Source: Citricoccus sp. K5 (GTDB lineage: Bacteria; Actinomycetota; Actinomycetes; Actinomycetales; Micrococcaceae). From it: a DNA stretch of 64,000 bases. The stretch is taken from positions 3,315,407 to 3,379,406 of the forward strand of contig NZ_LR732817.1 of the NCBI RefSeq assembly GCF_902506195.1, read 5' to 3'. Positions 29,732 through 40,700 of this stretch are shown in pieces; position 1 is the stretch's first letter; the number at the start of each line of letters is the position of its first letter. The translations under genes and the position numbers were made by a program. The notes beneath the pieces were generated by a model. It was not told where the DNA came from. It saw only the letters and a program-made list of their open reading frames with translations, and ran no database searches.

Positions 29732-31189
29732 GTGTCTGTCCCCAGCAACGAGAACGCCCATGGATCGAACGATCTCCCCGAGGGCGTGCCCACCACCCCC
29801 GCCGGGAAGCGGGAGATCCTCTTCAACGCCTTCGACATGAACTGTGTGGCCCACCAGTCTCCGGGCCTGTGGCGCCACCCGGAGGACCACGCCCGCGACT
29901 ACAACACGCTGGGCTACTGGACCGGGCTGGCCCAGACCCTGGAGAAGGGCCTCTTCGACGGCCTGTTCATCGCCGATGTGCTGGGCCCCTACGACGTCTA
30001 CGGGGCCTCCGACGAGGCCACGCTCAAGGCCGGCACCCAGGTCCCGGTCAACGACCCGATGCTCGTGGTCCCGCCGATGGCCGCCGTCACCAAGAACCTG
30101 ACCTTCGGGGTCACCGCCGGCACCGCGTACGAGCACCCGTACCCCTTCGCCCGCCGCCTGGCCACCCTGGACCACCTGACCGAGGGCCGCGTGGGCTGGA
30201 ACGTCGTGACCGGATACCTGCCCTCCGCCGCCATCAACATGGGCCAGGAAGACCAGATGGAGCACGACGAACGGTACAACCACGCCGACGAGTACCTGGA
30301 CGTGGTCTACAAGCTGCTCGAGGGCTCGTGGGAAGACGACGCCGTGCAGTACAACAAGGAGACCGGCGTCTTCGTCGACCCGTCCAAGGTGCACCGGATC
30401 GAGCACGAGGGCAAGTACTTCAAGACCCCGGGCATCGCCTTCACCGAGCCCAGCCCGCAGCGCACCCCGGTGGTCTACCAGGCCGGCGCCTCCACCCGCG
30501 GGCGGGCCTTCGCCGGCAAGCATGCCGAGGCTGTGTTCATCAACTCACCCACGGATGACCTGATCAAGGGCACCACCGCGAAGATCCGCCAGGCGTTGGT
30601 CGAGTCCGGCCGTGATCCCTACGACGTCCGCGTGATGTCCATGCAGACCGTCGTCACCGGCGCCACCGATGAGGAGGCCCAGGCCAAGTACCAGGACCTG
30701 CTGCAGTACATCGACGTGGAGGGCGGCCTCGTGCTGATGTCCGGCTGGATGGGCATCAACCTGGCCGACTTCGAGCTGGACGAGCCGATCGGGGACGTGA
30801 AGTCTAACGCCATCCAGTCCGCCGTGGAGACCTTCAAGAAGGCCTCCGGCGACGACTCGATCGAGTGGACCGTGCGTAAGCTCGCCGAGTGGTGCGGCGT
30901 GGGCGGCTTCGGCCCGGTCATCATCGGCTCCGGTGCGACCGTGGCCCGGGAACTGGCCCGGATCCAGGACGAGACGGACGTGGACGGCTTCAACCTCGCC
31001 TACCACATCACCCCCGGCACCTTCGAGGACGTCGTCGAGTACGTGGTCCCGGAGCTGCAGCAGCTCGGCCGCTACAAGACCGAGTACACCGAGGGCACCA
31101 TGCGCCACAAGCTCTTCGGCCAGGGCGACCACCTGCCGCAGAACCACTACGGTTCATCCTTCGCCCTGCGGAACCGCGCCGCCGTCTGA
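29732..31189 (+). CDS. LLM-class flavin-dependent monooxygenase (NtaA/SnaA/DszA-like), copy 2
   Basis: A 485-residue TIM-barrel monooxygenase related to the gene at 4202: ILFNAFDMNCVAHQSPGLWR, LDHLTEGRVGWNVVTGYLPS, VVYQAGASTRGRAFAGKHAE. The family uses FMNH2 and oxygen to split C-N or C-S bonds. The GTG start follows GGAAGGAG by 7 bases, directly after riboswitch helix P1. It is transcribed alone and ends at a strong terminator. The riboswitch makes an organosulfur substrate likely; the specific compound is unknown. Confidence 0.84.
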   Translation: MSVPSNENAHGSNDLPEGVPTTPAGKREILFNAFDMNCVAHQSPGLWRHPEDHARDYNTLGYWTGLAQTLEKGLFDGLFIADVLGPYDVYGASDEATLKAGTQVPVNDPMLVVPPMAAVTKNLTFGVTAGTAYEHPYPFARRLATLDHLTEGRVGWNVVTGYLPSAAINMGQEDQMEHDERYNHADEYLDVVYKLLEGSWEDDAVQYNKETGVFVDPSKVHRIEHEGKYFKTPGIAFTEPSPQRTPVVYQAGASTRGRAFAGKHAEAVFINSPTDDLIKGTTAKIRQALVESGRDPYDVRVMSMQTVVTGATDEEAQAKYQDLLQYIDVEGGLVLMSGWMGINLADFELDEPIGDVKSNAIQSAVETFKKASGDDSIEWTVRKLAEWCGVGGFGPVIIGSGATVARELARIQDETDVDGFNLAYHITPGTFEDVVEYVVPELQQLGRYKTEYTEGTMRHKLFGQGDHLPQNHYGSSFALRNRAAV

Positions 31190-31218
31190 GAGGTGCGGGG
31201 CCGGCGTCGGGGTATGCA

Positions 31219-31254
31219 GGAACCCCGGTCCCCTGAAGCGGGGACCGGGGTTCC
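31219..31254. terminator. Bidirectional terminator, 15-base perfect stem
   Basis: GGAACCCCGGTCCCC and its exact reverse complement flank the loop TGAAGC, between the convergent monooxygenase and YtxH-like genes. Confidence 0.85.
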
Positions 31255-31278
31255 GGTGCGTGGTGGGACGGTGCCGGA

Positions 31279-31764
31279 TCAGTAGCGGTCCGGTCCGCCG
31301 CCCTCGGTCTCGAGGGACTGGGACGGATCCGAGAGCGTGTCGCCTTTCGCGGACTTCGCCGTGCTCTGGCCACTCGAGGCGTTGGCGTCACCCGTGGCGT
31401 GCTTGCCGGTGGACTTCTCTGCGGCATCAGAGGCCTTGTCCGCCAGCCCCTGGGCGGCGTTGGCCCCCTTCTCGGTGGCCGAGTGGGCGGCGGCGTTGGC
31501 CTTGTCCGCCTTCTCCGCCAGGTTCGGCGCCTTGTCCTTCAGGGCGTCCGTGGCCTTGTCCGCCAGGCCCGCCGCCTTGTCCGCCACAACCGGAGCCTGG
31601 TCCTTCACAGCCGAGGTGGCCTTCTGCACCTGGTCCTGGGTCTTCGGGTCATTCCAGAAGCTCTGCGCGTTCTTGGCGAACTTGTCGAGGTTCTTTCGTC
31701 CTTCGCGGCTACCCAGGAGATATCCGAGGGCCGCGCCGATGCCGAGGGTGATCAATCGTTTCAT
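31279..31764 (-). CDS. YtxH-like membrane-associated stress protein
   Basis: A 161-residue protein. Residues 1-20 (MKRLITLGIGAALGYLLGSR) are a short membrane segment with the GYLLGSREGR turn typical of YtxH-family proteins. The rest is a Lys/Ala/Asp-rich amphipathic helix with repeated ADKA units (ADKAAGLADKATDALKDKAP), like LEA or apolipophorin-type stress proteins. The function is unknown; a role in desiccation or osmotic stress is inference. An AAAGGAG ribosome site precedes the ATG. Confidence 0.75.
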   Translation of the reverse strand: MKRLITLGIGAALGYLLGSREGRKNLDKFAKNAQSFWNDPKTQDQVQKATSAVKDQAPVVADKAAGLADKATDALKDKAPNLAEKADKANAAAHSATEKGANAAQGLADKASDAAEKSTGKHATGDANASSGQSTAKSAKGDTLSDPSQSLETEGGGPDRY

Positions 31765-31968
31765 GTCGTCTCCTTTGTGGCGTCTGCCCGTGGCGGGGTG
31801 ACCGCTCGGGTATGTCCCGAGTCTTCACCGCGGGCGGAGTCAGGTCAATCGGTGCACAGCCGGGCACCGGGGGATTCACAGCCTTTCCTCAGGCATGGTG
31901 CCGACTACAGCGGCAGTCGGCGCAGTCCTACGGCTCCGTGGCACACTGTCCCCAGCGAAGGAGGGGGC

Positions 31969-33066
31969 ATGCTGATTCTCAGCTCCGAACAGGTGGCACG
32001 GATGCGGTTGATCTCCCAGGGGCTGATCGATCCGCTGCCCACGGCCGCCGAGGCGGCGCGATGGCTGACGTGCACCCAGGGCCAGGACTACCCGGGGTCC
32101 ACCGTGTCCCTGGCCCTGCGCAGCTCGAGCCGGTCCACCGCAGCGGTCCGCGAGGCCTACGATGCGGGAACCATCGTCCGGTCCTGGCCGATGCGCGGCA
32201 CCCTGTTCGCCGTGGCGGCCGAGGACCTCAACTGGATCCTGGACCTCACTGCGGGCCAGACGTTGAAGGCGAGCGAACGGCGCCGCCGAGAGCTCGGCCT
32301 GGACTCGGGCGTACTCGAACGGGCCGAGACGGTCGCACTCCGAGCGCTGGCCGGCCCGGGACTGACCCGTTCCCGGCTGCTGGCCCAGTTCGCCCAGGAG
32401 GGACTGCCCGTGGACGAGGGCCGCGGGTACCACCTGATCTTCTTCCTCGCACTGCGCGGCGTGTTGTGCTTCGGCCCCACCGAGGGGCGGGAACAACGCA
32501 TCGTGCTGGCCACCGAGTGGATCGGCTCTGCACGGGCATCGGGAGTCGCGCCAGGTCGGCTGCCCGGTCGGGAACGAGACCGCGAGGACGGAGTCCGCGA
32601 ACTGCTGCTGCGCTACCTGCGCTCCCACGGCCCGGCCACGGTGGAGGACTTCTGCTGGTGGTCCAAGATCGGCAAGACCCCGGCGCGCGCGGCACTGGCG
32701 GACCTTCAACCGGACCTGCTGTCCGCGGACGTGGACGGGCGGGAGCACTGGATGGTCCCGGACCTGCCGGACCGGCACGCAGAGCGGGCCCGAACCACCG
32801 CTGCACCGATCCTGCTGCCCGGGTTCGACGAGATCGTCCTCGGCTACCAGGACCGTTCCGCGGTGCTGACGAGGGACGAGGAGGCGCTCGTGGTCCCCGG
32901 ACGCAATGGGGTGTTCAAGGGCACGGTGCTGCATCGCGGCCACGCAGTGGGGACCTGGAAGAGGCCCACGCGGCGTGGCCAGCCGGTCGAGGTCACGGCG
33001 TTCGGAGAGCTGCCCGGCCCGGTGGCCAGGGCGGTCCCCCGTCTCAGCGCCGCGCTACCGGTCTGA
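31969..33066 (+). CDS. Winged-helix DNA-binding protein (HTH_42, AlkZ-like family)
   Basis: A 365-residue protein of the winged-helix family related to AlkZ-type DNA glycosylases: tandem winged helices with WLTCTQGQDYPGSTVSLALR near the N-terminus (site of the family's Gln-rich catalytic motif), RGTLFAVAAEDLNWIL, and the C-terminal LPGFDEIVLGYQDRS and GTWKR. Some members unhook DNA cross-links, many are uncharacterised. The ATG follows AAGGAGG. It stands alone and converges on the malic enzyme gene. Confidence 0.72.
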   Translation: MLILSSEQVARMRLISQGLIDPLPTAAEAARWLTCTQGQDYPGSTVSLALRSSSRSTAAVREAYDAGTIVRSWPMRGTLFAVAAEDLNWILDLTAGQTLKASERRRRELGLDSGVLERAETVALRALAGPGLTRSRLLAQFAQEGLPVDEGRGYHLIFFLALRGVLCFGPTEGREQRIVLATEWIGSARASGVAPGRLPGRERDREDGVRELLLRYLRSHGPATVEDFCWWSKIGKTPARAALADLQPDLLSADVDGREHWMVPDLPDRHAERARTTAAPILLPGFDEIVLGYQDRSAVLTRDEEALVVPGRNGVFKGTVLHRGHAVGTWKRPTRRGQPVEVTAFGELPGPVARAVPRLSAALPV

Positions 33067-33113
33067 CGCCGTCGGGCACCGGTCGGCACAGGTCACGGGG
33101 ACCGGTCTGACAC

Positions 33114-33150
33114 CGCGGGCCCCGACCGGAAGAACCGGCCGGGGCCCGCG
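33114..33150. terminator. Bidirectional terminator between winged-helix and malic enzyme genes
   Basis: CGCGGGCCCCGACCGG pairs with CCGGCCGGGGCCCGCG (one mismatch) around the loop AAGAA, in the 101-base gap between convergent genes. Confidence 0.75.
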
Positions 33151-33167
33151 CGTCGGGAAACGGGTGC

Positions 33168-34556
33168 TCAGCCCCGCGGGGTGGCGACCTCGGCCACGGC
33201 CGCGGCCACCCGAAGGGAGACCTCCGGGTCGAAGACCGAGGGGATGATGAAGCTCGGGTTCAGTTCCTCGTCCGTGATGGTCCCGGCGATGGCCTCGGCG
33301 GCCACCACGAGCATCTCGTCAGTGATGTCCGAGGCCCCGGCGTCCAGCAGTCCGCGGAAGAAGCCGGGGAAGGCCAGCACGTTGTTGATCTGGTTCGGGA
33401 AGTCCGAGCGGCCGGTGGCCACGATCGCGGCGTGCTTCGACGCGATGGCAGGGTGCACCTCCGGGTCCGGGTTGGACATGGCGAACACGATCGAGTTCTC
33501 GTTCATGGCCGCCACATCGGCCTCATCCAGCAGGTTCGGGGCGGAGACGCCGATGAACACGTCGCGACCGATCACAGCCTCCTTGAGTGAGCCGGAGAAG
33601 CCCTCCTCGTTCGTGTTGTCCGCGAGCCACTGGCGGTTGGCATCGGCATGCTGGGAGCCGCGCTCGATGATCCCGGCCCGGCCGGCGGCCACGATGTGGC
33701 GGGCCCCGGAGGCCTTCAGGAGCTTGATGATGGCGGTGCCGGCCGCGCCGACGCCGGCCACGGCGATCGAGACGTCCTCGATCTTCTTGCCGGTGAGCTT
33801 CAGGGCGTTGGTGAGGGCTGCCTGGACCACGATCGCGGTGCCGTGCTGGTCATCATGGAACACGGGGATGTCCAGTTCCTCGCGCAGCCGGGCTTCGATC
33901 TCGAAGCAGCGGGGGGCGGAGATGTCCTCGAGGTTGATGCCGCCATAGGCCGGGGCGATGGCCTTGACGATGCTGATGATCTCCTCGGTGTCCTTGGTGT
34001 CCAGGGCCACCGGCCAGGCATCCACGCCGGCGAACTGCTTGAACAGGGCGGCCTTGCCCTCCATGACGGGCATGGCGGCCTCGGGGCCGATGTCCCCCAG
34101 GCCGAGCACGGCGGTCCCGTCCGTCACCACGGCCACCGTGTTCTTCTTGATGGTGTACAGGCGGGCCAGCTCCTTGTCCTCGGCGATGGCCTTGCAGACG
34201 CGGGCCACCCCCGGGGTGTAGGCGCGGGAGAGATCGTCCCGGGTGCGCAGCGGCACGCGCAGGGTGGTCTCGATCTTGCCGCCCTCGTGCAGCTGGAAGG
34301 TCTGGTCCGTGACCTCATGGACCGTGATGCCCTCGAGGGCGTCCACGGCCTCGCGGACGCGTTCGGCATGGGCCGCGTCCACCGTGTCACAGCCGACGGC
34401 CACGGTCATGAACCGGTGGTGCGACTCGATCACGTCCAGGCCGGTCACGGCGGCACCGGTGCCGGCCACGGCGGTGGCGATGTCAGAGGTCGCGGTGAAG
34501 GACACGGGGGTCTCCACGCGCAGGGAAATGGAATAGCCGGGGCTGGGTGCTGCCAT
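33168..34556 (-). CDS. NAD(P)-dependent malic enzyme with N-terminal ACT domain
   Basis: A 462-residue enzyme converting malate to pyruvate and CO2. Residues ~7-90 form an ACT-like regulatory domain ([13 protein letters not shown] through [13 protein letters not shown]). The catalytic part has [14 protein letters not shown] (catalytic Tyr), [20 protein letters not shown], the metal site [11 protein letters not shown] and the nucleotide fold GVGAAGTAI. The bacterial short form (~45 kDa) with ACT domain is common in actinobacteria. The ATG at 34556 follows AAGGAG by 7 bases; in-frame codons upstream are unlikely. The position of NAD versus NADP preference cannot be settled. Confidence 0.92.
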   Translation of the reverse strand: MAAPSPGYSISLRVETPVSFTATSDIATAVAGTGAAVTGLDVIESHHRFMTVAVGCDTVDAAHAERVREAVDALEGITVHEVTDQTFQLHEGGKIETTLRVPLRTRDDLSRAYTPGVARVCKAIAEDKELARLYTIKKNTVAVVTDGTAVLGLGDIGPEAAMPVMEGKAALFKQFAGVDAWPVALDTKDTEEIISIVKAIAPAYGGINLEDISAPRCFEIEARLREELDIPVFHDDQHGTAIVVQAALTNALKLTGKKIEDVSIAVAGVGAAGTAIIKLLKASGARHIVAAGRAGIIERGSQHADANRQWLADNTNEEGFSGSLKEAVIGRDVFIGVSAPNLLDEADVAAMNENSIVFAMSNPDPEVHPAIASKHAAIVATGRSDFPNQINNVLAFPGFFRGLLDAGASDITDEMLVVAAEAIAGTITDEELNPSFIIPSVFDPEVSLRVAAAVAEVATPRG

Positions 34557-34715
34557 GGGGATGCTCCTTGGAATCGGGATCCGAACGGTTGCTGGACGGG
34601 TCGCCATCATCGCCGCCGCTGCGGCACGGCCGGCAAGATACCGAGTGTAGCGGCGGAGGGCTTCTACCCGGCAGTACGCGGCGTAATGTTCGCCCTCGTC
34701 AGCGGGTTCGTGACG

Positions 34716-37376
34716 TCACGGTGAGGTGGCCGACGCGTGGCGCCGACGGTGGAACTGGTGGATTCCCTCGAGCAGGACGCAGGCGACCGCACCGATTGTC
34801 ACGGCGGCGAGGGTCAGGTCCACGGGCGGGATCTCGAACTGGTGGAACTCCCGGGACGCGGGGATCAGGAGCACGAGCAGCAGCAGGGCGTACATGGCGG
34901 CCACGAGGGTTAGCTTCCACTTCGTCAGGGGCCGGGAGATGAGGTTCAGCACCCACAGTCCCATGAGCGTCAGGGTGATCACGGAGGCGGTCTGCACCTG
35001 CTGCAGGGACACCGCGCCCACGGCACCGGCCAGCCCCGTGGCCTCATCCGAGTAGCCGGCGAACCAACGGGCATACCCATTGACGGCCAGCAGCCCGGCG
35101 AGGATGACGAGGCCGGAGGGGATCGCGAACCGCAGGGCGCGTCCGAGGAATCCGGGGACGTAACGGCGCTGGTTCGGCACCAGCGCCAGGAAGAAGGTCG
35201 GCAGGCCGATCATGAGGAAATCGACGGTGGAGGCCTGGCGCGGCAGCAGCGGGTACTGCCACGCCAGCAGGGAGAAGACCACGCCGAACAGCACGGCATA
35301 GGCCGTCTTCGTCAGGTACATGTGCGCCAGCTGCTCCATGTTGGCGATGACCTGCCGGCCCTCCGCCAGCACCGAGGGCAGGCGGGAGAACCTGCTGTCC
35401 AGCAGCACCATGCGGGAGACCGCCTTGGTGGCCGGTGCCCCGTTGCCCATCGCGATCCCCAAGTCCGCCGTCTTCAGGGCCAGGGCATCGTTGATGCCGT
35501 CCCCGGTCATGGCCACCACGTGGCCGTCCTGTTGGAGGGCGCTGACCATGCCCTTCTTCTGCTCGGGAGAGACCCGGCCGAACACGGAGTGCTCTTGCAG
35601 CACCATCCGGCGCTCCTCCGGATCGGAGGGCAGATTGCGGGCGTCATAACCGTCCCCCTGGACGTCCATGCCGACCTCGCGGGCCACCGCAGCGACGGTC
35701 CGGGGATGGTCACCGGAGATGACCTTCAGCTCGACGTCCTGCTCGCGGAAGTACTCGAGGGTCTCACGGGCGTCGTCGCGCACCTTCTCGCGGAAGGTCA
35801 GCAGGGCCACGGCATCCAGCGCGGGCGGCAGACCCCGGCCCCCGCCGAACCAGGTCCCGACGCCGGCCGGTTCCGTGGAGCGGCACAGCACCATGGTGCG
35901 CAGCCCATGGCTGGTGGTCTCGTCGCACAGCGCCTCGATGTGCTCGCGCCGGTCGGCATCGAGGCCGCTGCCGGACGCCGGGAGCAGGACCTCCGGGGCA
36001 CCCAGGACCCAGGCCCCGTGCACCGCATCGCCGGACGGGATATCCCCGCCGGTGCCGGCGTCGTGCAGGGGTGCGGGGCCGAAGGCCACGGCGGACCACC
36101 GCCGCTCCGAGGCGAAGGCGACCTGGTCCGTGGGTGCCACGGTGGGCCGCGTGGGGTAGGCGTCCGCGAGGGCCAGGGCGGTGGGGTTGGCGTTCGCGTC
36201 GGTGCCGAACCAGCCCAGTACCAATGCCCCGGCGGAACGGAGACCGGTCGAGCTGGCTGGGCCGGAGGTGAGGTCCGTGGAGCCGTCGAAGACGATCCGC
36301 CCCTCGGTCAGGGTGCCCGTCTTGTCCAGGCACACCGTGTCCACCCGGGCCAGGATCTCGACGGCCGGCTGCTCCTGGATGAGCACCTCCTGACGGGCCA
36401 GCTTGAGGGCGGCCACCGCGAACGAGATGGTGGTCATCAGGGCCAGGCCCTGCGGGATCATCGAGGTGATCGCGGCGACGGAGGCGACCACGGCTGGTTC
36501 GATCGCGTCCTGTTCCAGGGCACGTGTCCAGCCACCCACGGCCTGGACCTGTCCGTTGACGATCAGTGCGGCGATGGGCACCAGCGCGATCGTCAGCCAG
36601 GTGGCCACCGTGTCCAGCGCGCCACGGAGCTCGGAGGGGATCTTGGAGAAGCGGCGGGCCTCGGTGGCCAGGCGCGAGGCATGGGAGTCCGGCCCGACGG
36701 CCGTGACCCGGATCAGGCCCGTCCCGGAGCGGACGGCGGAGCCGGAGAGGACGGCATCACCGGGGCGTTTGCCGACCGCGTCGGCCTCGCCGGTCAGCAG
36801 GGACTCGTCGATGTCCAGGCCGTCGGCGGACAGCACCACCCCGTCGGCGGGGACCTGGTCGCCGCGGCGCAGCACCACGGCGTCGTCCAGCACGATCTCC
36901 TCGAGCCGAACGGGGTGCTCGGTACCGTCGCGGAGCACGTGGGCGGCGTCCTGGTGGAGCAGGGCGATGGCATCGAGCTTGCGCTTGGCCGAGTACTCCT
37001 GGGTCACGCCGATGACCACATTGGCCACGGCGGCCAGGCAGAACACGAGGTCGAACCAGCGGCCCAGCACGATGATGGCCACGGCACAGGTGGCGATCGC
37101 CAGGTTGAACAGTGTCAGGATGTGGACGCGCAGGATCGTCCAGATGGACCGGGAGGTGTCCCGCGGCTGGCGGTTGACGAGCCCCTTCTCCTCGCGTTCG
37201 GCGACGGCGGCCGGGGCCAGGCCGCGCACGGTGAGCACAGCGTCCTGGGGGCGGGGGAGCGGAGCATGGCCCCGCCGGTGCAGGTGCAGGTGGCGCTGGT
37301 GGTCCGGATGCTCCGGATCGTCCGGGAGCCCAGCTCCGAGGCTCACCTGTTCAGTGGTGGTCTCCACCATGCTCAT
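34716..37376 (-). CDS. Cation-transporting P-type ATPase, CtpE-like
   Basis: An 886-residue P-type ATPase. DKTGTLTEG near residue 350 holds the phosphorylated Asp, LLTGEADAVGK near 193 replaces the usual TGES actuator loop with TGEA, and TGDGINDALAL near 622 is the hinge. The M4 motif is IPQGL (near 304) instead of the PEGL of Ca2+ pumps, as in mycobacterial CtpE, a Ca2+-uptake pump; the ion here is therefore uncertain. A His-rich N-terminus (HQRHLHLHRRGHAPLP) may sense metal. The ATG at 37376 follows GGGGAG. Monocistronic, with a palindrome in its upstream region. Confidence 0.85.
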   Translation of the reverse strand: MSMVETTTEQVSLGAGLPDDPEHPDHQRHLHLHRRGHAPLPRPQDAVLTVRGLAPAAVAEREEKGLVNRQPRDTSRSIWTILRVHILTLFNLAIATCAVAIIVLGRWFDLVFCLAAVANVVIGVTQEYSAKRKLDAIALLHQDAAHVLRDGTEHPVRLEEIVLDDAVVLRRGDQVPADGVVLSADGLDIDESLLTGEADAVGKRPGDAVLSGSAVRSGTGLIRVTAVGPDSHASRLATEARRFSKIPSELRGALDTVATWLTIALVPIAALIVNGQVQAVGGWTRALEQDAIEPAVVASVAAITSMIPQGLALMTTISFAVAALKLARQEVLIQEQPAVEILARVDTVCLDKTGTLTEGRIVFDGSTDLTSGPASSTGLRSAGALVLGWFGTDANANPTALALADAYPTRPTVAPTDQVAFASERRWSAVAFGPAPLHDAGTGGDIPSGDAVHGAWVLGAPEVLLPASGSGLDADRREHIEALCDETTSHGLRTMVLCRSTEPAGVGTWFGGGRGLPPALDAVALLTFREKVRDDARETLEYFREQDVELKVISGDHPRTVAAVAREVGMDVQGDGYDARNLPSDPEERRMVLQEHSVFGRVSPEQKKGMVSALQQDGHVVAMTGDGINDALALKTADLGIAMGNGAPATKAVSRMVLLDSRFSRLPSVLAEGRQVIANMEQLAHMYLTKTAYAVLFGVVFSLLAWQYPLLPRQASTVDFLMIGLPTFFLALVPNQRRYVPGFLGRALRFAIPSGLVILAGLLAVNGYARWFAGYSDEATGLAGAVGAVSLQQVQTASVITLTLMGLWVLNLISRPLTKWKLTLVAAMYALLLLVLLIPASREFHQFEIPPVDLTLAAVTIGAVACVLLEGIHQFHRRRHASATSP

Positions 37377-37716
37377 GATTCTCCCCTGGGCAACACAGGG
37401 CAACGGACGCCGATATCCGCGTCCGGCCCTGCCGATGTGATCCGGCGTGATTTCCCGGAACCCGTTCAACCTACTGCGCCGCCCGAGACCGAACATCCCA
37501 CCTGGGGACTATTCCGGGCCGGTTCCGGGTCCATCTCAGGGGTGGCTCCGGGTGGACCCGGGTGGCTCGGGGCCTCTTCGGTGGGCGTTCGGGTTCACGG
37601 TCCTGATTTCCATCGTTCACGCAGGAAGAGGCTGGCGTTCAACACAGCTCCTTACCGTCTGAGGGTCATCACCGCTCTGCTGCCTTCGGGCGGCCCCCTC
37701 AACAGAAGAATGGATC
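37377..37716. other. Divergent intergenic region, P-type ATPase / LamG-phosphoesterase genes
   Basis: This 340-base stretch has no convincing gene. It holds a palindrome near the ATPase start (37405-37424) and a possible -10 box TACCGT (37653-37658) for the rightward surface-protein gene, which would give a leader of about 55 bases. The middle part is G+C-rich with no recognisable signal. Confidence 0.5.
37405..37424. promoter_or_regulatory. Near-perfect palindrome upstream of the P-type ATPase
   Basis: GGACGCCGATATCCGCGTCC is palindromic at 18 of 20 positions with a central GATATC, about 30 bases upstream of the ATPase start. It could be the operator of a metal-responsive repressor; no regulator gene is adjacent. 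Confidence 0.35.
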
Positions 37717-40700
37717 ATGACCGCCAAGCGCTTGCCTCTTGCCGTCCTCGCCCTGTCCGTCGGCCTGACCTCCACCGGTGCGCTCATGCCGGTCGCGGCT
37801 GCCTCCGCTGCTCCCCTCGCACCGGCGGTGAACAATGCCACCGCAGCCGTGGCCGCCCCAGACGCCGACCTCCTCGACGTGACATTCGAGGACGGCACCC
37901 CCGCGGACGCCGCCCAGGACCGCACTGTCGAGACGTTCGGTGCCCCACAGATCTCCATTGACGGCAGCCTGGCCCGCTCGGTGGCCGGCTTTGACGGGGA
38001 GTCCGCCTACTCCTACGCGCTGACCGAGTCCGACTACGGACAGCTGACCGACGGCTTCACCGTCGAGTGCAGCTTCAAGCGCGATGCCGCGGACACCACC
38101 GGGGAGGACACCCTCTGCGGCAACAAGGAGGCCGGCGGCTTCGCCATGGTCGTCAAGGGCGACCAGGCCGGATTCATGGTCCATGCCGAGGGCGGGTACA
38201 CCTTCGCCTGGGCCGACATCGAGGCCGAGCACTGGTACCACGCCGCCGGTGTCTACGACGGCGACTCCGTGAAGCTCTACCTCGACGGTGAACTGGCCGC
38301 CGAAGCCCAGGCCGGCGGTCCGATGACCGTCCCGCCGAACGAGACCGCCCACAACATGGTGGTCGGCGCGGACAGCGGACCCGGACAGCCCGGCCAGCAC
38401 GCCATCGCCACCATCGACTCCGCCCGGCTGTTCAGCGCTCCCGCCACCGCCGATCAGATCGCGGCACTCAACGAGGCCAACTCCGTGGTGATCGAGGCGC
38501 CCGAGGCCGACGTCGTCAATGTGGACTTCGCCGACGGCACCGCCGCCGAGACCGTGCAGGGGCTGCCCGTCACCACCCACGGCCAGCCCGTGATCGAGCA
38601 GGACGCCGCACTGGGCCGCAACACGGCCACCTTCGACGGCGATGACGCGTTGCTCTACCCCCTCGGTGAGCAGTACGCCACGCTCGGCGACTCGATGACG
38701 GTGGAATGCACCTTCCGCTACAACGGTGCGCTGCCGACCTCCGGCGAGACCAACCTCTGCGCCAACAAGGAAGCCGGCGGCTTCTCCATGACCATGTATG
38801 CCAACAAGCTGACCTTCGCGGTCAACACCGGCAGCTATCACAACGCCGGCGTCGAGATCGAGCCGAACGAGTGGTACCACGCCGTGGGCGTCTTCGACGG
38901 GGAGTCCAAGACCGCGAAGCTCTACGTCAACGGGGAGCTGGCAGCCGAGGTCAATACGGCCAACAGCGAGATCAAGTGGCCCCCGAACGCCAAGGCCCAC
39001 AACCTGGCGATCGGTGCCGACTCCTCCAACGGTGGTTCACAGTTCCACTCCACCTCCACCATCGCCTCCGCCCGCATCTTCAGCGACGCCCTGGACGCCC
39101 AGCAGGTGGCGGCCATGAACGTGGCCTCCTTCGACGGGCTGCGCGGACAGGAGGCCGTGCTGGAGTCCACCACCCCGGACGAGGGCTCTGAGCTGACCCG
39201 GGCCACCGAGTTCGGGGCCGAGTGGGCCAACCCCGGCCTCGTCGCCGCCGGCACCTCCTACACGCTCGATGGCGAGCCGATCGAGCCGGGCCAGGTCATC
39301 GGTTCCGGTATGGCCGCCGGTGAACACACCATCTCAATCGAGGGCAAGACCGTCTTCGGCCTGCCGATCTCCGAGTCGGTCACCTTCACGTCCGGCTCCA
39401 TCCCGGTGGGCGGCGGCACCGAGACCGGGCAGGGCAACGGCAAGGTCTCGCTGTCCGCCCGGGCCGTGAATCCCGACGGCGGTGACGTCACCACCACCTT
39501 CTACCGCGGCCGCGCGGACGTCGCCCAGGGCGGTTTCCAGGGGCTCGTGGACGGGACCCCGACCACGCTCGAGTTCGACTACACGGAGGACACGGAGCTC
39601 GAGGGGGCCGGGGACAGCCTGAGCGCCACCGCCGGACAGATGCCGTTCCAGCGCTTCGACGTCGAGGTCGGCGAAGCCGCGGAGGACCAGTCGGTGCGCT
39701 GGGCCGGAACCGTGGACCCGAGCCGCCAGGTCAACCTGCTGTTGTGGAACACGGAGGACGAGTCCTGGGACGAGCTGGCCACCGGACGCGGGCTCAACGA
39801 GAGCGAACTCGTGCTGTCCGGTGCACTGGGCGCAGAGCACCTGGACGAAGCAGGCCAGGCCTCGGTCCTGGTCCTCGGTGAGGACCCCTTCGCCGACGAC
39901 CTGCAGAACGAGGTCGCCGACTCCTTCGAGGACCCGGCCGACTACGACTTCTCGCTCGCGCACTTCACCGACACGCAGTACCTCGCCGAGGGTGCTGCTG
40001 AGGACGCCTACTCCGAGGAGCAGCAGGCGGTCTGGGCTGACGCCTACACCTCCGTGGCCGAGTGGATCGTTGCCAACGCCGAGGAGATGAAGATTGAATA
40101 TGTCGCCCACACCGGCGACATCATGGAGAACTGGCACACCGGTACCCCGCGCGCGGACGAGGAGGAATACCGGCAGATCGCGGTCGAGGAATTTGAGTTC
40201 GTCTCCGAGGCCCAGAAGATCCTGGACGACGCCGAGATCCCGAACGGCGTGACCGCGGGCAACCATGACAACCGCTCCGGCATGGACGTAGGCCCGGACA
40301 ACCTCTACAACCAGTACTTCGGCCCCGAGCGCTACGAGGCGCTGGAGCAGACGCAGGGCTGGAAGGACGCCGACGCCACCTACACGCCGTGGCAGGAGGG
40401 GGACAACGAGAACCACTATGACCTGTTCACCGCCGGCGGCCTGGACTTCGTCGCCGTGTACCTCGCCTATGACGTGACGGATGAGGAGATCGAGTGGGCC
40501 AGCAGCGTTCTGGACCAGTACTCGGACCGCAACGCCATGATCATGACCCATGCCCAGCGCAAGCCGAGCACCAATCCGGATGGCCGTGGCGCGACCTTCT
40601 CCCACGACGGGGCGAAGATCGACGAGGGGCTGCTCCAGAAGCACAGCAACGTCTTCCTCGCGCTCTCCGGGCACGAGCACGGCGTGGACATCGAGGTGCG

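Noticed and set aside
35322-37961. Plus-strand open frame (879 codons) antisense to the P-type ATPase
   Set aside because: No recognisable domain; the opposite strand has all P-type ATPase motifs.
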